Of a stretch of 64,000 nucleotides of DNA, positions 27,278 through 35,537 are shown one piece after another. Each line of letters begins with the position of its first letter. The stretch's first letter is position 1. This stretch comes from JAGBWK01 sp964544595 (GTDB taxonomy: Bacteria > Bacteroidota > Bacteroidia > Bacteroidales > Muribaculaceae). The stretch lies in assembly GCA_964544595.1 (NCBI GenBank), contig CAZJBM010000006.1, positions 1 through 64,000 of the forward strand, given 5' to 3'. A program made the translations under genes and the position numbers. The notes beneath the pieces are model-generated. The model saw only the letters and a list, made by a program, of their open reading frames with translations. It was not told the origin of the DNA and did not search any database.

Positions 27278-30200
27278 TTAGAGCTGTACTTTAGTAGCTT
27301 TTTTGCCGATAACCTTGATGTAAACCTGGCCTGCAGCGGGGTTAACCACGCGTACGCCCTGGAGGTTGTAGTAAACCGCGTCAGCGTCAGCGTCGACAGT
27401 GACAGCTTCAACGCCGGTCACGCCCTGGCTTTCGGGAGTATAGGTCTTTTCGTCTTCAACTTCGAAGAGCTTATTGCTGCCGAGTTCGGTAGAAGCGCCG
27501 TCGGTGAAGTAAACATACTTAGCGTCGGCGGGGAGTTGAGCTGTCCAGATGCCGGTGGGCTCATACTCGATAGCGGCGGGAGTAGCGGCAGCTACAGGAT
27601 ATTCAACTCTTACGAAATAGATGTTTGAACCACTCTTAGCTGAGCCGATAAAGATTTCGCCGGCTTCGCCTGTGTATTCAACAGAGGCAACATTTATATC
27701 ACCTGCGGGAGCTGCGATTGCTTGAAGTACATTGCCGGCTGCATCGTAAACGTTCACTGTGCGCTCTTCAGAACCGCTTGAAGAAGTAGCGGCTACTACG
27801 ATAGTGCAATCACCGTCAACGGGGAAGCCGATAACGCGAGAAGGAACACCATTCTTCATGCTTGCTGTGCCACCGAATTTGAGACGCTGGGTATAAGCTA
27901 CATCTTCGATAGTCTTATTGCTTCCATCGATGCTGATCTTAGCGCTTTCAGAAGCGTAGATAGTCATATCACCTACCTTGGTTTCTTCAGCGTAGTCACC
28001 AGCGGGGAATTCTGAGAAATTGTAGGTGACAACTTTTTGTTCGGGTTCGGGAACGTCGGGAGTCTCAACCTCGGCCATGAGCTCGGTCATGGGAACAGAA
28101 GTTACGGTGCCGTTGATTTCGGTTGACCAGTTAGCGTAGGGATTAGCGTATTTAGCTTCATTGTTATCCCAGTTGACGCGAACTAAGTCAGCAACTTCTT
28201 CGCCCTCTACATTGTACACAGCTTCGAGAGCGGCAGAAAGAGAGCCGTTAGAGAAGTTGAGCATGCCTTCGGGGATGGTAAGAGTGTAAACGCCCTTGGT
28301 AGTTATATTGGGCTCGAGATAGAAGCCTACGAATGTGAAGCTGTTGTAGTCGAACGAGTTTTCGTAGAGATCAGAGCTTGTGGTCGAGTAAACGACTGTG
28401 CCTTCAGCGTCCTTGATCTCAACGACAGCGTCCCAATCTTCAACGCCTGCGTCTTCGATACCGGGAGCCTGGAGCTCGATGCGGGTAAGAGTCTTAACGT
28501 CGCCTGCGGCGGGGTCGAGGGTGAGTTCTACTTTCTCGGCGGGAACGGCGATAGTATAGCTTGCGTAGAGAGCTTTGTTGGCGTTCACGTCAAATTCCTG
28601 ACCGATAGTGAAATAGCCTTCAGGAACGTAGAGCAGATAAGTGGCAGGGTCGGTGATGGCTTCGGGGAGAATGAGCTTAACGGTAGAAATAGTGCTTGTT
28701 TCGTCGGGATATTCAAGCTTGATTTCGTCGGTAGTGAACTCGTGGATAAGCTCGCGGCCCATTGTAGAGAGTGTGATGGCTTCGCCTGAGTAGTTCCAGT
28801 CGATAGAAACGGCTTTGCCTTCGTATGAGAGGGTGAATTCAGTGAGTTCCTTAACTTCCGAACCGCTTTCGGGCTCTACGATGAGGTCAACAAAGCTTGC
28901 GGGATCGTAAACGCCGTAAGAGATGTTGGTGTAGCTGTTTTCTTTGTCGCCGGTGTTGCCTTCAACTACAGCGCCATCCTCGCCGGTGGCGTAGATGAAT
29001 ACTTCAACAGCGTTGAGGCCCTTTAACGCATCGGTCGACAGGGTGAGTTTCCAAGTGTTGGAGTAGTCTAAGCCGTTGATAGAAACTTTGTCGTCCTGCG
29101 AAGCGTAGATGGGTTCTACCTTAGCGAAGGGGGTGTTGCCTGCAAACTGGTCGGCGTAGATACCCGACTTCTCAGCGTTGACATTGGCGAAACCGTCGAA
29201 AGTAGCGGTGAACACTATCTCGCTGGCGCCATCGATATTAAGTACCGCGCCTGCGGCGGGAGTGATACCGGTGAATGTGGTTTCGCTGAATGCGAAGGGA
29301 GCGGTGGTGCCGTAGAAGGTCAGGGTGTAGCTTTCGAGAGCTTTGCTGCCCTGCCAGTAAGAGGCTTCGTCGCCGTAAGCCGATACGACCATCTTCGCGG
29401 GATAGTTGCTGTAGATAGTGTAGTTGCCGTTGTAGGCGGTGTACTGGCCATTATCATCCTTGTTGATGCCGGTGCCATATACCCATACGGGCTCGCCCTG
29501 AGCGTCAGCTTCGTTGTAGAAGTCGTAGCGGAGGTAGCCGAAGTCGGTGTTGATGTCGAATACGAAATCGTCGTTTCCGGTTGAAGCGTATGTGCCGCCG
29601 TTAACGATGGGCGAAACAAGCTTAACTACAAACATGTTGTACTCAGCCTTGATTTCGTGGAGCTGACCGTCGTTAGTGGTCATTTTGTAGAGCGATACGG
29701 TGATGTTCTTTTTGCCCTTAACGTCAGCGGGAACAGCCACGATTATAGTAGCCTCGTCGTTGTAGACGCTTACGTTGAGATTGTCCTTAGCGACAACGAT
29801 GCTCTTGGTCTCGCCGTTGTCGTCGTAGGTGAATTCCACGCCTTCGTAGTTGATGGCCGAAGCGTTGTCAAACCATATTTCGATGTTGTCGACATCGTTG
29901 ATATACGCTCCTGAAGCGGGAGTGAACTCGCTGGCGATGTCGATAGGCTCGATATATTTGTAGGGGATCACGAATGAGTACGACCCTGCGCTTGCCGATT
30001 CTGTGCCGTTCGCGCCGACGCCGTTAGTGCCTAAGATGTCGGCTATTCTGATGATAACGCAGTCATTGCTTGAAGGAGCCTCTGCAGTGAGGTCGCGGAG
30101 CTTGCCGGTGAAGTTTACGGTAGCGGTTTTGCCGCTGATAATCACGGGCACTTTCTCTGAATAGTATGAAGCCTCGGGGTTGCCGCAAGAGAGCTCGCAT

Positions 30201-31036
30201 GAAGCTTTGGAGAGATCGTAGTCGAAGGTAAATGTCGCGATACCATCGGGGTCGCCGGCGGGGAAGTAAGAGAGGAACTGGCTCATCACGTGCGACTCAA
30301 CGAGGTCGAGAAGCTTAGCTGATGACACGTAGTTGAGCTCGAGAGTGCCGTCGCCGTTGTATAATAGCGAGCCGTCGGAGTTGGTGATACCGGTCACCTT
30401 GATAGCGATTGCATCGCCGCCTGTGGTGCTGATCGCGCCATTGGCATAGAGAGCGGTAAGAGCGTCTTTGATGTCGATTTGAACAACTGCGGGAGTGTTG
30501 ATGTCGATAGTCGCGGGGACTGTCATAGTCTGGCCGCCCGCGGTAAGGGTTGCTCCTCCGACCTTAACGTTGGTTGAGAATTTCACGAGGATTGAACCTG
30601 TGCCGTTAAGGTTGGTGCCGATTTTCGCGCCGTCTTCAGGATCGCACGATTCGAGCTTGATACCCTGAGTGGCTTCCATCTCAAATACAACCGGGCCGCC
30701 GTTCATTACAAAGTCGCCTTTGATGTCGTAGGTTTTGCCGGCCTCAACGTTGATGTAGTATGACTGACCATGAGCGCCATAGCCAAGCGATACGTCGGTC
30801 AACATTGTTCCGTTAAGGTAGAGATGAAGGTCAGTGCCCCCCATGCCGGCCTTGATTAATTTGCCACTCTGCGTAGGAGTGATAGTGGCATAATAATCCT
30901 GGAAGTTTGATACTGTGTATTCCTCTCCCAGGGTGATGGCGCTACCATCCTGCGGGAACGCGACGGCGGATGCCGAAAGCCCGCCGACCACATACACAGC
31001 TACCATTGCAAGTAGTGAAAATAAAAATTTTTTCAT
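27278..31036 (-). CDS. Very large secreted Ig/beta-sandwich protein with short T9SS-like tail
   Basis: This protein of about 1,252 residues starts at ATG 31036 (MKKFLFSLLAMVAVYVVGG), the only start giving a signal peptide; the frame is open 30 codons further upstream. The N-terminal 100 residues look like a PPC/BACON-like sandwich (GKLIKAGMGGTDLHLYLNG). Several modules with SDG ... VKFSTNVKV or IEIWFDNASAI patterns resemble SbsA-type Ig-like domains. A jelly-roll-like segment (YNFSEFPAGDYAEETKVGDMTIY) sits near residue 1030. The tail (YYNLQGVRVVNPAAGQVYIK) is nearly identical to that of the gene at 5922-8873, including the terminator. No enzymatic motif was seen; an adhesin or glycan-binding role is inferred. 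Confidence 0.8.
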   Translation of the reverse strand: MKKFLFSLLAMVAVYVVGGLSASAVAFPQDGSAITLGEEYTVSNFQDYYATITPTQSGKLIKAGMGGTDLHLYLNGTMLTDVSLGYGAHGQSYYINVEAGKTYDIKGDFVMNGGPVVFEMEATQGIKLESCDPEDGAKIGTNLNGTGSILVKFSTNVKVGGATLTAGGQTMTVPATIDINTPAVVQIDIKDALTALYANGAISTTGGDAIAIKVTGITNSDGSLLYNGDGTLELNYVSSAKLLDLVESHVMSQFLSYFPAGDPDGIATFTFDYDLSKASCELSCGNPEASYYSEKVPVIISGKTATVNFTGKLRDLTAEAPSSNDCVIIRIADILGTNGVGANGTESASAGSYSFVIPYKYIEPIDIASEFTPASGAYINDVDNIEIWFDNASAINYEGVEFTYDDNGETKSIVVAKDNLNVSVYNDEATIIVAVPADVKGKKNITVSLYKMTTNDGQLHEIKAEYNMFVVKLVSPIVNGGTYASTGNDDFVFDINTDFGYLRYDFYNEADAQGEPVWVYGTGINKDDNGQYTAYNGNYTIYSNYPAKMVVSAYGDEASYWQGSKALESYTLTFYGTTAPFAFSETTFTGITPAAGAVLNIDGASEIVFTATFDGFANVNAEKSGIYADQFAGNTPFAKVEPIYASQDDKVSINGLDYSNTWKLTLSTDALKGLNAVEVFIYATGEDGAVVEGNTGDKENSYTNISYGVYDPASFVDLIVEPESGSEVKELTEFTLSYEGKAVSIDWNYSGEAITLSTMGRELIHEFTTDEIKLEYPDETSTISTVKLILPEAITDPATYLLYVPEGYFTIGQEFDVNANKALYASYTIAVPAEKVELTLDPAAGDVKTLTRIELQAPGIEDAGVEDWDAVVEIKDAEGTVVYSTTSSDLYENSFDYNSFTFVGFYLEPNITTKGVYTLTIPEGMLNFSNGSLSAALEAVYNVEGEEVADLVRVNWDNNEAKYANPYANWSTEINGTVTSVPMTELMAEVETPDVPEPEQKVVTYNFSEFPAGDYAEETKVGDMTIYASESAKISIDGSNKTIEDVAYTQRLKFGGTASMKNGVPSRVIGFPVDGDCTIVVAATSSSGSEERTVNVYDAAGNVLQAIAAPAGDINVASVEYTGEAGEIFIGSAKSGSNIYFVRVEYPVAAATPAAIEYEPTGIWTAQLPADAKYVYFTDGASTELGSNKLFEVEDEKTYTPESQGVTGVEAVTVDADADAVYYNLQGVRVVNPAAGQVYIKVIGKKATKVQL

Positions 31037-31096
31037 AGAAAAAATATTAATTAATAAATAAAAAGAAACTGTCGATGGATGGGTCGGAGAGAGCTG

Positions 31097-31154
31097 AAAA
31101 AAACGGGGCGTGTCAAAAAATAACACTGAGAGTTATTTCATTTGACACTGCCCC
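31097..31154 (-). terminator. Intrinsic terminator of the Omp28-like gene
   Basis: On the minus strand GGGGCAGTGTCAAA pairs with TTTGACACGCCCC across about 25 bases and is followed by seven T. It lies 12 bases after the stop of the 1,224-residue protein. Confidence 0.8.
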
Positions 31155-31166
31155 ATTTTTCTTATT

Positions 31167-34100
31167 TTAGAGGATTACTTTGGTCGATTTGTTGCCCTGC
31201 ACTTTGATATAGACGTTGCCCGCGGCGGGATTGTCTACTCTCATGCCTTGGAGATTATAGTACACAGCTTCGGCTTCGTTGTCGTCGGCCTCAATGCCGT
31301 TGATGCCTGAGTAGATCATCGGGAGCTTTTCGGCGTTGATGATGCGGCCGGTGCTTCGGTTGACGAGCATAACTGTTATATAGCAGTTGTCGGCGTTGTA
31401 AATGTTGGCCTTAGGCACGGTGGTGTTGAGGGTGACGGTGTAAGGCTCGCCGGCAGTGATTGATGACGCGTTGAGCACCTCGCCATTAAAAGCTGAGCCG
31501 TTGACCACGTGGCGGACAACGTCGTTGGCAAGCCAGGTGTAAACCACGTTCTGGCCATAGATGCCACCCTGGCCCCACGGGCCGAGCAGCGGGTCGTTTG
31601 TGCCATACAGGTAGTTTGACTGGTAGCATGGAAGCTGATCCTCAGTCATGACCGCGAACACGCCGTAGCTGGTGTCGTCGGTGTCGAGAGCGAAAGTGAC
31701 TTCGACAGGCACTGTCAGCGCGCCGGTCTCCTTGTTGAAGTCGGGAGCGAAGCTGATAGATGCTTCGGCGGGAGTGTTAAGCTCATCTTGCACGGCGTCG
31801 GCCCAGAGATATGCCTCTTCGCCATTGTCCATGATTATGCCGCGGCCATTGAAGGTGTAGCCTTTGGTTCCGTTCTGGAGCATCGGAGAGAGAATCTCGC
31901 CGCGGTTGATGCGACCCGAAGGCGCTGCAGTTAGTCCGAGGTAGGCTGTGTAGTCGTAAGCGCCGTTGCCATACATATCGCTCTGATAGGTGCGGAGCGT
32001 CAGAGGAATGAAATTGTTGGGATAGAGTTTTTCGAGGTTCTCGATAGCGACGATGCCGAGAGGACAGTTGCCGCACTCCGATCCGGTATATTCTTCAAGA
32101 ATAACTTTCTTGTTGCACTCAAAAAGGAGATTTTTCACAGAGTAAGCGAAGTCAAGCGCATCGGCGTCGGACGACACTTTGATAGAGTAGTTGTTGGTAA
32201 CGCCGGCCATGAGCGGAAGAGCCTGCGGGAAGGTGAAGTCGAAAACGTCGCCTTTCTTCAATGTCACGCTGGCGTCGTCGACGGTCGATACCACCTCGTT
32301 GTCGGCGTTGATGAGCTCAATCTTTATGCCCTTGTAGGCTTTGAGGGGAGACTCTACGACAACCATGCCTTTCACTGTGACGTTGTCGGCGTCGACAAGT
32401 GTAGAGGGGGTCTGGTTGGTAAGAGAGAAGTTCATGTTGCGACGCACTTCGACGTTGTCGATGAAGATCGCGCTCTGGTCGTAGTTATTGTTGACAAACG
32501 CGATATAGATGTTTTTGCCCGCATATTTGTCGAGCTTGACAGTGTAGTCGGTCCATTCGCCGTCGAGGCCTTCGTTGGTGGCGCCGGCCGGAATCACTTC
32601 GTCAAACACGAGGTCGCCTTCGCTGCGGAATTTCTCGGTAAGCGGAGTGCTGAAATAGTTGTAGACGGCGTCGTCGACGCATACATATACTTTCAGGTTG
32701 TCGGCCTTAGAGTTGAGGTAGCGCTGAGCCTGGAACTGGAGGAAGCACTTTTCGTCGGGAATATAGAGCTGCGGCACGACAAGCCAGTCGTCGGATTCGG
32801 CCGGAGGGGTGAACATCGAGTGAGATGTCAATGCCCAGTTGCTCGACTCGTTGTTGTCTCTGAGCAGAAGCCATGTGCTCTCTTGGGTGAAGCCCCATGA
32901 TGTGGGGGTAGAGGCAGGCTTGCTGAAGTTATTCTTCCAGTAGATGAAATGGTTGTAGTCGTCGCAGGCCGATTTGAAGAGGCATAGGTCGTCGTCGGTG
33001 AGCTGACGCACGTAGGCGCCGGTGTATTCGAGCACGATTTCCTCGTTGCCGCCTTGACCAGAAAGGTCGGTGATTGAGCCTGCGGCAATCTCCACTCTAT
33101 AGTTGGTGCCGCGATAGAGCATATATGACGAAGTGGGGAAGAAATGTACCTTGTTTCCTTCGTAAGATGCGTTGAACTGCGCCACGACTGTGTTGTCGTC
33201 GGCGTTGTAGAGGGTGCATTTGCCGCTCTCCTGCGCGAGGACGGGAGAGTCGAATTCGAGAGTCAGCACGTCGGGGCTTGAGTTGAACTGAGCCACGAGG
33301 CTGCCCGAAGCGGGCGAAATCGAAGTGGGCTTCACAGGCTCGTTGTTGCGGCCAATGTAGTTGATTCTGATTTCTTCGGTTTTCTTCGACGAATCATCCT
33401 TCAGCCATATCATTCCGGCGGGGATGCGCACGGTGTAGGTCTCGCCGGGCGTGAGGGCGGTGGAGCGGAAGGTGACCACGATGCTGCGGTCGCTCGCGTT
33501 AGACACGGTGAAGCCTGAGGCGTTGCGCACGAGTGTGCCTTTTGAGTCAAGCAGCTCCACGTTTTTGGGGAGCACCATGCAGTTGACCGGGCGGTCGAAC
33601 GTAAGCGTGATTGACTGCATCATGCTTATTTTTGACCCGGCGGGGATGCTGACGGTGTAATTGCCGAGAAGATCGACCTTAGCGGCGGCGTCGGCAAATG
33701 ATTCTTTCATGCGAAGTATGTAGCTGTTCTCATACGAGATCATCACGGCGGTCAGGCCGTCGGCTGAGATCGAGGAGAAGAGTCCGGTCACGGGGTAGCC
33801 GATCATCTGCTCCACGGTGCGGCCATATACCTGGCTGAACACCTGGTCGAGCGAGATGAAGAATTTGCCGCTGCGGATAAGACCGGTTGGATAGGGGTTG
33901 CCGGCGGGCGACGATGCGAGCAGAGTGCCGTCGGGGGTGATTTGGTTGCCCGCGATGTCGGGGGAGTCGGTGAAGAGTTCGAGATTCTGCTCGGCGATGT
34001 TGTAGCGATAGGGGTAGCTGCCCTCTGTGCCGCCGTCGGCCTGGCCTCCGTTAAACACCATGTAGGCGGTGCCTGTCACCCATTTGCCGTCGGCGCTGAG

Positions 34101-34841
34101 CGTCTGGCTCTCGATGAAGTGGAGGTTGTTGTGGAGGCAACGGTAGCTTTTGGTCGCTGAGTTGTAGCTGTAGCCTATGGGCGTCCATGTGCTCGTTGAG
34201 GTGTCGTAGACGTAGGAGAAGAGCGCCACAGGCATGATGTAGCTCTGCGACATCTGGCCTAAGATGTAGCGTCCGTCTTCCGAAATGCCGAAGAACGCGT
34301 TCTGGTGCTGATCCTGGCCGGTGAGGTCGACTACGGGGAGATTGGGAGTTTCGATGGCTTCGCCGGTCTCGAGGTTATATGCCATGGGGGCGAAAGAGAA
34401 TTCGTCGGTGGTGGCGTAGTAGCCGACCGCGTATTTTCCGTTGCCAGTGACGTGGATGAAGCATCCGCCTACGTAGCCTTTGGGGAAGGGGTATGTGGTC
34501 CATTGCTGAGTCTCGACTGACCAGGTGGCGGGCTGTCCGTTGACGCTGCCTACGACTGTGCCGTCGTTCGACACGTCGTAAACCTCCGCTTTGCCGTTGG
34601 GGCCTTTGATGTCGATCGACTTGCGGGTCTCCACGTTGAAGATTATGCCGCCGTTGCTGTATGAGGTGCCGTCGGCTGCTTCTGCCTCACCGCTACCTAC
34701 GACGTAAAGGCCGTTGTCGGATACGGTATGAACCTGAGCTGACGGCTTGATCACCTCCGGCATCGCCTGAGCGTTGGATGCGAGCGGAGCGATTAGCATG
34801 GCTCCGGCAAGCATGATTGCGCTTTTAAGACTTCTTTTCAT
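31167..34841 (-). CDS. Large secreted Omp28-like protein with thioredoxin-type CxxC
   Basis: This 1,224-residue exported protein has a signal peptide (AIMLAGAMLIAPLASNAQA). The first ~380 residues look like a beta-propeller-like or WD/PQQ-type region (VHTVSDNGLYVVGSGEAE, ISEDGRYILGQM). Two Ig-like SbsA domains follow (about 385-620), with GTNYRVEIAAGSITDLSG. A choice-of-anchor J-type jelly-roll is at about 640-810 (SHSMFTPPAESDDWLVVPQL). Near residue 920 is LEEYTGSECGNCPLG, the conserved thioredoxin-like start of Omp28-family proteins with CxxC. The tail (YYNLQGMRVDNPAAGNVYIK) is the short T9SS-like type. It is probably surface-exposed; whether the CxxC is redox-active is unknown. It is followed by a strong terminator. 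Confidence 0.85.
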   Translation of the reverse strand: MKRSLKSAIMLAGAMLIAPLASNAQAMPEVIKPSAQVHTVSDNGLYVVGSGEAEAADGTSYSNGGIIFNVETRKSIDIKGPNGKAEVYDVSNDGTVVGSVNGQPATWSVETQQWTTYPFPKGYVGGCFIHVTGNGKYAVGYYATTDEFSFAPMAYNLETGEAIETPNLPVVDLTGQDQHQNAFFGISEDGRYILGQMSQSYIMPVALFSYVYDTSTSTWTPIGYSYNSATKSYRCLHNNLHFIESQTLSADGKWVTGTAYMVFNGGQADGGTEGSYPYRYNIAEQNLELFTDSPDIAGNQITPDGTLLASSPAGNPYPTGLIRSGKFFISLDQVFSQVYGRTVEQMIGYPVTGLFSSISADGLTAVMISYENSYILRMKESFADAAAKVDLLGNYTVSIPAGSKISMMQSITLTFDRPVNCMVLPKNVELLDSKGTLVRNASGFTVSNASDRSIVVTFRSTALTPGETYTVRIPAGMIWLKDDSSKKTEEIRINYIGRNNEPVKPTSISPASGSLVAQFNSSPDVLTLEFDSPVLAQESGKCTLYNADDNTVVAQFNASYEGNKVHFFPTSSYMLYRGTNYRVEIAAGSITDLSGQGGNEEIVLEYTGAYVRQLTDDDLCLFKSACDDYNHFIYWKNNFSKPASTPTSWGFTQESTWLLLRDNNESSNWALTSHSMFTPPAESDDWLVVPQLYIPDEKCFLQFQAQRYLNSKADNLKVYVCVDDAVYNYFSTPLTEKFRSEGDLVFDEVIPAGATNEGLDGEWTDYTVKLDKYAGKNIYIAFVNNNYDQSAIFIDNVEVRRNMNFSLTNQTPSTLVDADNVTVKGMVVVESPLKAYKGIKIELINADNEVVSTVDDASVTLKKGDVFDFTFPQALPLMAGVTNNYSIKVSSDADALDFAYSVKNLLFECNKKVILEEYTGSECGNCPLGIVAIENLEKLYPNNFIPLTLRTYQSDMYGNGAYDYTAYLGLTAAPSGRINRGEILSPMLQNGTKGYTFNGRGIIMDNGEEAYLWADAVQDELNTPAEASISFAPDFNKETGALTVPVEVTFALDTDDTSYGVFAVMTEDQLPCYQSNYLYGTNDPLLGPWGQGGIYGQNVVYTWLANDVVRHVVNGSAFNGEVLNASSITAGEPYTVTLNTTVPKANIYNADNCYITVMLVNRSTGRIINAEKLPMIYSGINGIEADDNEAEAVYYNLQGMRVDNPAAGNVYIKVQGNKSTKVIL

Positions 34842-35218
34842 AGTTCGTTATTGAGTAGTTTTTTTGTGATATTTTGTTAATTCGGGTAGTGAAATCGGGC
34901 TATTATGCCCCATTAGGTTTCGGGAATGGGGTGAAATGCCGATTGCCCCGGTGAATCGGTCGATTCTGGGGGCTATATTGTGAGGATTTATCGTTTACTG
35001 GGTGAAATGTTACTTTCGATTTTAGATTTGTGGATCCTAATTTCGTCGAGCATCAGCCGTGAGGCTTACAGTGTAGAGGGTGAGAGATGGGGGCCTTTTC
35101 GTGTGTATGAAATTTGAGCAGGATTTGTTTAAAACCTTTACTAAATTGCACAAAAATAATAAAAAAATAAATAATGGCAAAATTTCGGGTCAAATTCTTA
35201 ATTATTTTTTTGAAATTC
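34842..35218. other. AT-rich gap upstream of the Omp28-like gene
   Basis: No gene is supported here. The first part is the presumed promoter and leader of the Omp28-like gene, though no convincing -7/-33 pair was found. The second part is AT-rich and ends at the MITE-like element. Confidence 0.5.
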
Positions 35219-35416
35219 AGAGCCTGTCCCATAAAATATGTTAAGGCTGAGGTCGCATATCTTGGAGTGATTTTGGAGGCGACGTGAGGGAGCAATGCCG
35301 TCGCATTGTGAGCGAGCGGCGGCTACGAAAGCGCCCAAGAGATGCGAGACGGAGGTAACATTCGCTCCTTCAGCGCGTTAATGATATGTGAAACGTTACT
35401 TTATGGGACAGGCTCT
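35219..35416. mobile_element. 198-bp MITE-like element with IS5-type ends
   Basis: The element begins AGAGCCTGTCCCATAAAAT and ends with the inverse, ATGGGACAGGCTCT, giving perfect 16-17 base inverted ends. It has no coding capacity. Its first 140 bases match 14361-14497 in opposite orientation with few differences, so it is a non-autonomous relative of the IS5 remnant. No clear target duplication was seen. Confidence 0.85.
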
Positions 35417-35442
35417 AAGCTTGTTTGAGGGCCGTTTTTCAC

Positions 35443-35484
35443 AAAAAATAAGGAGCCGCGCTGTTAATTTGAAAGCGCGGCTCC
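35443..35484 (-). terminator. Intrinsic terminator of the pectate lyase gene
   Basis: On the minus strand GGAGCCGCGCT pairs with AGCGCGGCTCC around an 11-base loop and is followed by TTATTTTTTG. It lies 54 bases after the stop. Confidence 0.85.
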
Positions 35485-35537
35485 GATGGGGCGGCGGGCC
35501 TTCCGCAAGGCCCGGAAGATGGGTCGAGGGGTCAGTC

